Source of the DNA: Geothrix sp.
Lineage (GTDB): Bacteria; Acidobacteriota; Holophagae; Holophagales; Holophagaceae
DNA: 6,647 nucleotides
Reading direction: 5' to 3'
NCBI GenBank assembly: GCA_023701165.1
Contig: JAMPXL010000052.1
Location: 1-6,647 of the forward strand
Position numbers and translations under genes: made by a program. The notes beneath the pieces were generated by a model that saw only the letters and a list, made by a program, of their open reading frames with translations, did not search any database and was not told the origin of the DNA. Positions 1-5,276 of this stretch are shown in pieces (positions within the stretch are counted from its first letter, which is position 1; each line of letters starts with the position of its first letter).

Positions 1-1
1 G

Positions 2-484
2 GGCCAGTGGCTGGACGCCCTGGACCGCCGCCCCGCCAAGAAGGCCCTGGGCGAGGCCGGGAAGAACGCCCGCCTGCTGGCCGAGGCCCCCCGCCTGCTG
101 CCGGGCGTGCGCACCCGGGCCCGGGGCGTGGCCGCCGTCAGCGACGCCTACCTGCATGCCGGACAGCCCGAGATGGCCTGGAAGGCCGTCCAGGACCACC
201 TCGCCCAGGTGGACGCCCCCAGCCTGCTGCGCCTCCAGCTCGGCAAGGTCGCCGCCAGCAGCGGCCTCCACCGCCCCGAGGGCCTCGCCGCCCTCGACCA
301 GGTCCTGCGCGAACCCCTCGAAGGCGGCGCCTCCGGCTATCCCGGCGCCTGGTGGCGCAAAGGCCAGATCCTCCGGGCCCTCGGCCGCACCGACGAAGCC
401 CGCCACGCCGCCCAGCAGGCCCTGAAGCTGGACCCGAAGCACCGGGGGGCGGGAGAGCTGCTTGAAAAGCTGGGGCAGGATTGA
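2..484 (+). CDS. TPR-repeat protein, C-terminal part (5' end outside window)
   Basis: The frame is open from the left edge to a TGA at 482-484, giving about 160 residues without a start, so the true start lies upstream. The text is helical and rich in Ala, Leu, Arg and Glu. The last third carries a recognisable tetratricopeptide repeat: PGAWWRKGQILRALGRTDEA followed by an A..AL.LDP ending, with the small, large and Pro residues at TPR consensus spacing (roughly bases 341-455). Earlier helices (AYLHAGQPEMAWKAVQDHL) look like a weaker TPR. TPR arrays are protein-protein scaffolds; the partner cannot be read here. No enzyme motif is visible. The final residues and stop codon lie inside the left arm of an AT-rich inverted repeat (472-557), so the repeat seems to supply the C-terminus. 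The coding frame is supported by strong G/C at third positions. The specific function is unknown. Confidence 0.8.
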   Translation, partial: GQWLDALDRRPAKKALGEAGKNARLLAEAPRLLPGVRTRARGVAAVSDAYLHAGQPEMAWKAVQDHLAQVDAPSLLRLQLGKVAASSGLHRPEGLAALDQVLREPLEGGASGYPGAWWRKGQILRALGRTDEARHAAQQALKLDPKHRGAGELLEKLGQD

Positions 485-557
485 CAGAATTAAAAGATGG
501 ATTAACAGAATTTAAGAGCAGCTTCTTTTAGTCTTTAATCCTGTTCATCCTGTCCCC
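472..557. repeat. Imperfect 26-base inverted repeat, AT-rich, between TPR and ATPase genes
   Basis: The left arm (472-497, GGGGCAGGATTGACAGAAT and on to AAAAGA) matches the reverse complement of the right arm (532-557, ending TTCATCCTGTCCCC) with only a few differences, leaving a 34-base loop. The left side also holds a direct repeat with a 21-base period: GGATTGACAGAATT at 478 and GGATTAACAGAATT at 499. The arms could fold into a long hairpin and end transcription of the TPR gene, although no clean U-run follows. The unit resembles the ACAGGATTAACAGGAT-type extragenic repeats seen at gene ends in many bacterial genomes. That resemblance is from memory and was not searched. Confidence 0.65.
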
Positions 558-572
558 GCTTTTGTTCTTGTA

Positions 573-601
573 ACCGATTCAAAATTACATTTTCAATCGG
601 T
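573..601. promoter_or_regulatory. Near-perfect 29-base palindrome upstream of the ATPase gene (possible operator)
   Basis: ACCGATT (573-579) pairs with AATCGGT (595-601), and AAAAT (581-585) pairs with ATTTT (589-593). The only breaks are one symmetric C/C mismatch (580/594) and a TAC centre. Thus 12 of 13 opposed positions match. It ends 22 bases before the ATPase start codon. A TATGAT hexamer (612-617) just downstream could be a -10 box, with no convincing -35. The position and symmetry fit a repressor operator or an RNA hairpin in the leader. Autoregulation by the ATPase, which has a predicted winged-helix region, is only an inference. Confidence 0.55.
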
Positions 602-623
602 CAAAACCTTTTATGATGGACCC

Positions 624-1808
624 ATGATCCAGCGGAACCTCCTCCCTGTGCTGCTCCGGGCGGCGGAGCAGTACCCGGTGGTCACACTCACAGGGCCGCG
701 CCAATCCGGAAAGACCACCCTCTGCCGCCAAGCCTTCCCGGATAAGCCCTACCTCAGCCTCGAGCCCCTGGAGAACCGCGCCTTCGCTCAGGAGGATCCG
801 CGGGGGTTCCTGGCCCAGTTTCCCACCGGCGCCATCCTGGACGAGGTCCAGCAGGCCCCGGACCTGGCCAGCTACCTCCAGGACCGCGTGGACCGGGAAC
901 CCTTTCCGGGCCAGTTCATCCTCACGGGCTCTCAGCACTTCGGACTCAGCCAGGCCGTCAGCCAATCCCTGGCAGGACGCACAGCCATCCTCCACCTGCT
1001 GCCCCCCAGCCTCGACGAGCTCCGCCGTTTCCCTGATCCCCCGATGGATCTGTTCGACACCCTGTTCGCGGGATCCTATCCCCGCATCCATGACCAAGGC
1101 ATCCCACCCGCCCGCTGGTTGTCGGATTATCTGGCCACTTACGTCCAGCGGGATGTGCGCCAGGTCCTCAAGGTGGGTGACCTGATGGCCTTCACCACCT
1201 TCCTGCGCCTCTGCGCCGGAAGCACCGCCCAGGAACTGAACCTGTCCCGGCTCGCGGGGGATGCCGGCATCAGCCAGCCCACGGCCAAGGCCTGGGGCTC
1301 AGTCCTGGAAACCAGCTTCCTGGCCTTCCGGCTTCCCCCATGGCATTCGAACCTTCGCAAGCGCTGGGTGAAGGCCCCCAAATTCCACATCTTCGATTCG
1401 GGACTGATCTGCCACCTGCTGGGCATCCAGTCGCCCAGCCAGCTCCGCACCCACCCCCTCCGCGGCGCGATCTTCGAAAGCTGGGTGGCCGCCGAATGCA
1501 TGAAGGTGCATTACCACCAGGGCCGGCAGCCTGCCGCCTTCCACCTCCGGGAAGTCTCGGGACGGGATATCGACCTGGTGATTGAGGACGGCCCCCGGCT
1601 CCGCCTGGTGGAGGTGAAGTCCGGGCAGACCCTGGATGGCGGCTGGCTCAAGCCCCTCCTAAGCCTCCAACAGGAGCTGGCCGCCCAGCCTGAAGCATCC
1701 ACCCTCGACACCACCCTCATCTACGGGGGCGAGCAGCCCCAGACCCGGCAGGGCGTGCAGATCCTCCCCTGGACCTCCGTGGGAGCCCTGGGCCCGGCAG
1801 AGGGATGA
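624..1808 (+). CDS. AAA_14 / DUF4143 family ATPase
   Basis: This is a 394-residue protein of the widespread ATPase family that pairs an AAA_14 domain with a DUF4143 domain. Visible motifs: Walker A GPRQSGKTT (residues 24-32), Walker B AILDEVQ (70-76), and a sensor-1-like LTGSQ (100-104). The family's linker motif follows as DYLATYVQRDVRQV (168-181). A winged-helix-like stretch comes next (about 205-235, LSRLAGDAGISQPTAKAW). The C-terminal part has FESW (284-287), DID (315-317) and EVKSG (330-334), spaced like a PD-(D/E)XK nuclease-fold core. The length is normal for the family. The ATG at 624 puts the Walker A at its usual distance from the N-terminus; the Shine-Dalgarno is poor (only GGA nearby). 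The molecular role of the family is not settled. It often stands alone in genomes, as here, preceded by its own AT-rich, palindrome-bearing leader. No toxin or antitoxin partner is seen next to it. Confidence 0.93.
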   Translation: MIQRNLLPVLLRAAEQYPVVTLTGPRQSGKTTLCRQAFPDKPYLSLEPLENRAFAQEDPRGFLAQFPTGAILDEVQQAPDLASYLQDRVDREPFPGQFILTGSQHFGLSQAVSQSLAGRTAILHLLPPSLDELRRFPDPPMDLFDTLFAGSYPRIHDQGIPPARWLSDYLATYVQRDVRQVLKVGDLMAFTTFLRLCAGSTAQELNLSRLAGDAGISQPTAKAWGSVLETSFLAFRLPPWHSNLRKRWVKAPKFHIFDSGLICHLLGIQSPSQLRTHPLRGAIFESWVAAECMKVHYHQGRQPAAFHLREVSGRDIDLVIEDGPRLRLVEVKSGQTLDGGWLKPLLSLQQELAAQPEASTLDTTLIYGGEQPQTRQGVQILPWTSVGALGPAEG

Positions 1809-1946
1809 TGGATGGACGCGCTGGAGCCGGCACGGTGACTCATCGCGTCACCTGGCCTGCGGCCGGTGGCCTCCCTGCGGCTTTCCGGCGGCTCCCGGCC
1901 TAGCCCCATGGCCTTCCCGGCCCTTGATTTCATTTTCCCTGGTCCA
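1809..1946. other. GC-rich intergenic region, no gene seen
   Basis: This stretch lies between the ATPase stop and the pilin promoter. It holds a dyad (1834-1852, listed separately) followed by a G/C-rich block, about 1851-1920, packed with GGCC and CCGG palindromes (GGCCTGCGGCC, CCGGCGG, CCCGGCC). Short frames cross it on both strands, but none has a ribosome site or a protein-like composition. The block has the look of a dispersed extragenic repeat, which only a genome-wide search could show. It turns AT-rich at about 1922-1940, just before the promoter. Confidence 0.4.
1834..1852. promoter_or_regulatory. Dyad GGTGAC-N7-GTCACC (possible enhancer site or terminator stem)
   Basis: The 6-base arms GGTGAC (1834-1839) and GTCACC (1847-1852) are perfect inverted copies around a 7-base centre. 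The dyad sits about 130 bases upstream of the transcription start predicted from the sigma-54 element at 1947-1963, which is a typical distance for an activator site of the NtrC/PilR type. Equally, it lies 25 bases after the ATPase stop and could be a weak terminator stem, but no T-run follows. The sequence alone does not decide. Confidence 0.35.
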
Positions 1947-1963
1947 TTGGCACAAGGATTGAT
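1947..1963 (+). promoter_or_regulatory. Probable sigma-54 (RpoN) promoter for the pilin gene
   Basis: TTGGCACAAGGATTGAT matches the -24/-12 consensus TTGGCACN5TTGCW except for A in place of C in the -12 TTGC. The GG at 1949-1950 and the GA at 1961-1962 have the required 10 bases between them. Transcription would start near 1974, leaving a leader of about 28 bases that contains AAGGAG (1989-1994). Pilin genes are known to be RpoN/PilR controlled in Pseudomonas, Geobacter and Myxococcus. The mismatch in the -12 element keeps this a prediction. Confidence 0.6.
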
Positions 1964-2001
1964 ACCTTCATGCGCGGCAACCGCCCACAAGGAGATCTCC
2001 C

Positions 2002-2553
2002 ATGAAGAACCAGAAGGGCTTCACCCTCATCGAGCTGCTGCTCGTGCTGGCGATCATCGGCATCATCAGCGCCATCGCCATCCCCGCCCTGCTGGGCCAG
2101 CGCGCCCGCGCCCGTGACAAGGGCGCCCAGGACAACGCCGTCAACCTGATCTCCGACGCCGTCTCCAGCTACGACCGCGCCTCCGAGGCCGGCATCGCCC
2201 CCGCCAATGGTGGCGCCCTGTGGACCCTCATGACCGTCACCACCGCCCCGTTCACTGGCCCCACGGCGCCGCAGGTGCTGACGGCCAAGAATCCCTGGGC
2301 CGGCACCGCCGGTGCCCCGAACAACGCCTACAACCCCATGGGCGCCCTGGGCGCGACGGACGATGCCACGGTCCGTGCCTTGGGTGGCGCGCTCGGCCAG
2401 GTCCAGTCCGGCTTCCTGGCCCCCACCGCCGCCGCGGGCGGCACCCCCGGCGCCGCCGGCGCGGTGGGCACCGCCGTCCAGCTCAACGCCACCTTCAAGG
2501 ATGGCGGTGGCATTGATCGCTCTGTCTTCATCAAGCTGGGCTCCATCGACTAA
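2002..2553 (+). CDS. Type IV pilin (PilA/PilE-like prepilin), cysteine-free
   Basis: This is a 183-residue prepilin. The short leader MKNQKG is followed by the cleavage/methylation site G|FTLIEL, with the conserved Glu at mature position 5. A hydrophobic helix then runs through SAIAIP to LGQRARARDKGAQDNAVNL. The mature protein of 177 residues would be exported, trimmed and N-methylated by prepilin peptidase, and assembled by the type IV pilus machine. The C-terminal domain has no cysteine, so it lacks the disulphide-bounded D-region of Neisseria and Pseudomonas pilins. It also has an Ala/Gly/Pro-rich stretch at residues 139-158. The aromatic-rich pattern of short Geobacter pilins is absent. 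The start is fixed by AAGGAG (1989-1994), 7 bases before the ATG, and by the class III leader length. A sigma-54-like promoter lies upstream and a hairpin follows. It is probably a major pilin, given its own regulated promoter, but a pseudopilin of a type II secretion system is possible. Confidence 0.9.
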   Translation: MKNQKGFTLIELLLVLAIIGIISAIAIPALLGQRARARDKGAQDNAVNLISDAVSSYDRASEAGIAPANGGALWTLMTVTTAPFTGPTAPQVLTAKNPWAGTAGAPNNAYNPMGALGATDDATVRALGGALGQVQSGFLAPTAAAGGTPGAAGAVGTAVQLNATFKDGGGIDRSVFIKLGSID

Positions 2554-2569
2554 CGCCCCGCAAAAGCTG

Positions 2570-2603
2570 CAAGAAGGGGATCCCCACCGGGATCCCCTTC
2601 TTG
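2570..2603 (+). terminator. Strong hairpin after the pilin gene
   Basis: CAAGAAGGGGATCCC (2570-2584) and GGGATCCCCTTCTTG (2589-2603) form a perfect 15-bp stem with a 4-base CACC loop, beginning 16 bases after the pilin stop. There is no U-run after it (TGTCCGG), so it may act as an RNA-stabilising 3' end or as a terminator that does not need a U-tract. Either way it separates the pilin transcript from the ABC operon. Confidence 0.7.
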
Positions 2604-2612
2604 TGTCCGGAC

Positions 2613-2646
2613 GGCCCAGCCGTTCCTCCCGGCACCGGGCTGGGCC
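2613..2646 (+). promoter_or_regulatory. Second hairpin, in the leader of the ABC operon
   Basis: GGCCCAGCC (2613-2621) and GGCTGGGCC (2638-2646) are perfect 9-base inverted arms around 16 bases. An alternative inner stem, CCCGG/CCGGG (2628-2632 with 2635-2639), would compete with the right arm. It lies 9 bases after the first hairpin and 28 bases before the ABC ATPase ATG. It could be part of a tandem terminator or a leader structure. No clear -35/-10 promoter for the operon could be picked out nearby. Confidence 0.4.
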
Positions 2647-2674
2647 AGAATGAATCCCCACAGGAGAGCGAGCG

Positions 2675-3568
2675 ATGACCCTGGCCATTCGATCCGAAGG
2701 GCTGACACGGCGGTTCGGGAAGCGGACCGCCGTGGACGGCGTGGACCTCGCGGTCCGGCCGGGGACCATCACGGGCTTCCTGGGGCCCAATGGCGCCGGC
2801 AAGACCACCACCATCTCCCTGCTGCTGGGCCTCCAGACAGCCCAGGCGGGCACCTGCGAAGTCATGGGGCGACCCCCCGGCCACCCGGAGGCCCTGGCCC
2901 AGATCGGGGCCCTGGTGGAGGCCCCCTCCCTTTACGACCACCTCACGGGCCTGGAGAACCTGGAGATCACCCGGCTGATGCGCGGGGCGCCCCGCTCCGA
3001 CCTGGACCGGGTGCTGAAGCTGGTGGACATGGAGCGGGATGCCCGCCGCCCCGTGCGGGAGTATTCCCTGGGCATGCGCCAACGGCTGGGCATGGCCCTG
3101 GCCCTGCTGGGCGAACCCCAGCTGCTCATCCTGGACGAGCCCGCCAACGGCCTCGATCCTTCGGGCATCCAGGACATGCGCCACCTGATCCGCCGCCTGC
3201 CGAAGGAGACCGGCGCCACGATCTTCCTCTCCAGCCACCTGCTGGCGGAGGTGGAGCAGGTGGCCGGGGATCTGGTGGTCATCCACAAGGGGCAGCTCCG
3301 CTACCAGGGCCCCATGGCGGACCTGGGCGCCGGGGACCAGCCGGAATTGACCGTGCGGGTGGGGGATCCCGCTGCCGCCCGGGCCGCGTTGGCGCCGCTG
3401 GGATGCCCCGTCCGCGAAGCGGATGGCCGCCTCTGGATCCAGGCCCCCTTGGACGAGGCCCCCCGCATCGCGGCCGCCCTCGTCGGCCAGGGGTGCTCCC
3501 TCTACGAGCTGACTCCGCACAAGGCAAACCTCGAGGCCCGCTTCCTGGCCCTCCTGGAGGAGGCATGA
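2675..3568 (+). CDS. ABC-2 transporter ATPase, BcrA/LanF type with E-loop
   Basis: This 297-residue nucleotide-binding subunit would power the membrane proteins encoded by the next two genes from the cytoplasmic face. Motifs in order: Walker A GPNGAGKTT (37-45); the Q-loop position reads IGALVEAPSLY, with Glu82 in place of Gln; a diverged signature SLGMRQRLG (131-139); Walker B LLILDEP with catalytic Glu155; D-loop GLD (159-161); and switch His188 in SSHLL. All catalytic residues are present. A C-terminal region of about 80 residues follows the ATPase core, as in BcrA-like proteins. Glu at the Q-loop (E-loop) is known from lantibiotic self-immunity transporters such as NukF. AGGAG (2662-2666), 8 bases before the ATG, fixes the start. 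The stop overlaps the next start (ATGA), so the two are translationally coupled. The substrate is not determinable from sequence. A general drug or antibiotic efflux role is the best guess. Confidence 0.93.
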   Translation: MTLAIRSEGLTRRFGKRTAVDGVDLAVRPGTITGFLGPNGAGKTTTISLLLGLQTAQAGTCEVMGRPPGHPEALAQIGALVEAPSLYDHLTGLENLEITRLMRGAPRSDLDRVLKLVDMERDARRPVREYSLGMRQRLGMALALLGEPQLLILDEPANGLDPSGIQDMRHLIRRLPKETGATIFLSSHLLAEVEQVAGDLVVIHKGQLRYQGPMADLGAGDQPELTVRVGDPAAARAALAPLGCPVREADGRLWIQAPLDEAPRIAAALVGQGCSLYELTPHKANLEARFLALLEEA

Positions 3569-4326
3569 GCACCCTCGGGGCCTGCTTCCGGGCGGAACGC
3601 GTCAAGTGGCGCAAGAGCTGGCTCCTGGTGACGGCCGTGCTGGCGCCGCTCTGCCAGGCGGGCTTCCTGTGGATCCTGTTCTGGTTCTCGGAGAACCGGA
3701 TCCGCCGGTTCATCCCGGGCTCCCAGTTCTGGTTGGAACTGAATTTCGTGACCTGGAATGTGCTGCTCCTTCCGATTCTGGCCGCCCTGCTGTGTGAGCT
3801 CTCCTGGGGCCAGGAGCGCGAAGCCCGGGCCTGGAACCTGAGCCTGATCCAGCCGGTTCCCCGCCACATCCACTACCTCGTGAAGGTCCTGAGCCACCTG
3901 TCCCTGGTCCTGCTGGCTCAGGCCCTCCTCGCAGGGCTGCTGCTGCTGGGCGGCTGGCTGCTCCGACATCAACCGGGCCTTTTGATGGGCCCGCTGCCTT
4001 GGGGACTGTTTCTGAAGTTCACCGGCTATTCGGTGCTGGCCTCGGCAGCCGTGGTGGCCTTCCAGACCTGGCTGTCCCTGCGGGCCCCGGGATTCTGGAC
4101 CGGGCTGGCCGGGGCCCTGGGCGGCACCTGGCTCGCCGTGCGCCTGGTGGGGGAATCCCAGGCGGTTCACCTGCTGCCCTGGGGCCTGGCGGCGCACGCG
4201 ACCCTGGCCTTCGAACGCTGGCGGGTCCTGCCCTGGGCCCAGGCAGCACTCAGCCTCCTGGCCGCCGGGCTGCTGGTCGCCCTGGGCTGCTGGGATTTCA
4301 CGCGCCGTCCGGCGCCCCGCGACTGA
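3565..4326 (+). CDS. ABC-2 permease, LanE/MutE/BcrB-like
   Basis: This is a 253-residue integral membrane protein, the first of two permeases for the upstream ATPase. The N-terminal FRAERVKWRKSWL followed by a helix with LAPLC (about 20-41) matches the E..K.K.S......P opening common in this permease group. Further hydrophobic segments lie near 62-80, 106-133, 148-170, 176-195 and 224-243, giving six helices, which is usual for ABC-2 permeases. An amphipathic cytoplasmic stretch with EREARAWN and QPVPRHIHYLVK sits between helices 2 and 3, the usual coupling region with the ATPase. The ATG overlaps the ATPase stop by four bases and is preceded by GGAGGAGG (3557-3562 region), so the start is secure. 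Longer in-frame extension upstream overlaps the ATPase gene and is not real. Family membership is clear; the substrate is unknown. Confidence 0.88.
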   Translation: MSTLGACFRAERVKWRKSWLLVTAVLAPLCQAGFLWILFWFSENRIRRFIPGSQFWLELNFVTWNVLLLPILAALLCELSWGQEREARAWNLSLIQPVPRHIHYLVKVLSHLSLVLLAQALLAGLLLLGGWLLRHQPGLLMGPLPWGLFLKFTGYSVLASAAVVAFQTWLSLRAPGFWTGLAGALGGTWLAVRLVGESQAVHLLPWGLAAHATLAFERWRVLPWAQAALSLLAAGLLVALGCWDFTRRPAPRD

Positions 4327-4329
4327 GCG

Positions 4330-5253
4330 ATGAGGCCCATGCGACCCTTCTCCCGATTGCTGACCGCCGAGGGCCTGAAGCTGCGGCGCGCTCCGGCCCT
4401 TCGCCTGGTCTGGCTGCTCCCCCTGCTGTTCATCCTGGTGGAGGGGTTGCTCATCGAGCGTTCCTTCCTGGGCCTGCGGACCCTGACGCCCGCGCTCAGG
4501 GAGAAATTCGACCCCCTTCAGATCAAGATGGCCCTCGCCCTGTGGGGCGGCTTCTTCCACCCCCTGCTGATCGCCCTGCTGCCGGCGCTGATCTTCCGGC
4601 CTGAGCACCGCTTCAAGGCCTGGAAGCATCTGCATGCCCTGCCCTCCTCGCGGCGGGGCATCTTCCTGGCCAAGGCCGCCTACGCGGCGCTCCTGAGCGC
4701 CGCGTCCCTGGTCCTGGTCGGCCTCCTGCTCTGGGTGGAGCGGACGGCCCTGGGCTGGTGGAACCCCCTGCTGGCCCTGCCCTTCCATGGCCTCCAGATG
4801 GCGAAGGTGCTGGGCTGGCTCTGGCTCGGCAGCCTCCCCGTGCTGGCCCTCTACCTGTGGGTCTCCGACCGGATCAACAGCCTGGCAGTGCCCATCGTGT
4901 TCGGGCTGGTGGGACTGCTACTGACCATGGCCCTGACCGGCCAGGAACTGCCCCAGCCCTGGCGACGGGACCTCATCCCCTGGGTCCTGCCCTACGCGGC
5001 GGCGGAACAGGTTGTCCACCAGGGACCCGCCCAGCAGGAGGCCCACCTGGCTGTGAAGGAATTCCAGCCGGAGCCAAATGTCCTGCGCCTGCCCAGCGGG
5101 AAGAAGATCCGCACCTGGCAGAATATCCCGGACGAAGTCCTGTTCCCGCCCCCCCCGCCCACACCCCCTGGGCTGATGGCCGCCTTCAGCTTGGTTGCGG
5201 GGGCGCTGCTGCTGGTGCTCGGGTGGGTGGACGCCGGACGGAACCGGGCCTGA
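4330..5253 (+). CDS. ABC-2 permease, LanG/MutG-like, with large extracytoplasmic loop
   Basis: This is a 307-residue second permease. It opens with LLTAEGLKLRRAPALRLVWLLPLLF, the same E..K.R.S/A-type N-terminus as its neighbour, but it is otherwise different in sequence, so the transporter is a heterodimer of permeases. Hydrophobic helices lie near 24-42, 68-89, 111-135, 157-177, 184-202 and 281-299. Between the last two, residues 203-280 form a hydrophilic region rich in Gln, Glu, Lys and Pro (ending LFPPPPPTPPG). With the N-terminus inside, this region would face outward. It makes the protein longer than the usual ~250 residues. The ATG at 4330 is 3 bases after the upstream stop, with no Shine-Dalgarno, so expression probably depends on coupling. 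An in-frame ATG at 4339 is an alternative start. The gene ends at TGA 5251-5253 within a hairpin shared with the convergent pilin gene. Confidence 0.85.
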   Translation: MRPMRPFSRLLTAEGLKLRRAPALRLVWLLPLLFILVEGLLIERSFLGLRTLTPALREKFDPLQIKMALALWGGFFHPLLIALLPALIFRPEHRFKAWKHLHALPSSRRGIFLAKAAYAALLSAASLVLVGLLLWVERTALGWWNPLLALPFHGLQMAKVLGWLWLGSLPVLALYLWVSDRINSLAVPIVFGLVGLLLTMALTGQELPQPWRRDLIPWVLPYAAAEQVVHQGPAQQEAHLAVKEFQPEPNVLRLPSGKKIRTWQNIPDEVLFPPPPPTPPGLMAAFSLVAGALLLVLGWVDAGRNRA

Positions 5254-5276
5254 GCCCTTCCAGGGCCCGGGCTCAG
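5250..5276. terminator. Shared hairpin at convergent gene ends
   Basis: CTGAGCCC (5250-5257) and GGGCTCAG (5269-5276) are perfect 8-base inverted arms around 11 bases. The arms contain the TGA stop of the ABC permease gene on + (5251-5253) and the TGA stop of the pilin gene on - (5273-5275), so each gene ends inside the stem. The symmetry suits a bidirectional terminator, but neither side has a U-run, so termination strength is uncertain. Confidence 0.5.

Noticed and set aside
7..465. Alternative + frame over the TPR gene
   Set aside because: Translation is almost only Pro, Arg, Gly and Ala, typical of a shifted frame in GC-rich DNA. The frame ending at 484 has TPR consensus residues.
472..557. 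CRISPR array or transposon end
   Set aside because: The units are too few and unevenly spaced for CRISPR, and there is no transposase or target-site duplication in the window.
585..1097. Minus-strand open frame opposite the ATPase N-terminus
   Set aside because: It overlaps the Walker motifs coded on + and the upstream palindrome, and has no recognisable domain.
624..1808. Toxin-antitoxin or restriction module around the DUF4143 ATPase
   Set aside because: The adjacent genes are a TPR protein and a pilin with separate signals. No small partner gene is visible.
1930..2865. Minus-strand open frame covering the first pilin
   Set aside because: It spans a clear prepilin gene, a sigma-54-like promoter and a hairpin, and its translation is Gly/Arg-rich without motifs.
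2531..3520. Long open frame on the minus strand opposite the ABC ATPase
   Set aside because: It is an artefact of high GC. The + frame has all ABC motifs, and the minus translation is low-complexity (Gln/Gly/His/Ala rich) with no family resemblance.
2650..3564. Upstream extension of the first permease frame to an ATG at 2650
   Set aside because: The extension runs out of frame through the ABC ATPase gene and is Pro/Gly/Arg-rich. The real start is the ATGA overlap at 3565.
3502..4788. 428-codon open frame on the minus strand across both permease genes
   Set aside because: Composition is dominated by Gln, Gly and Glu, as expected from the complement of Leu/Pro/Ala codons. The + strand carries coherent membrane proteins with coupled starts.
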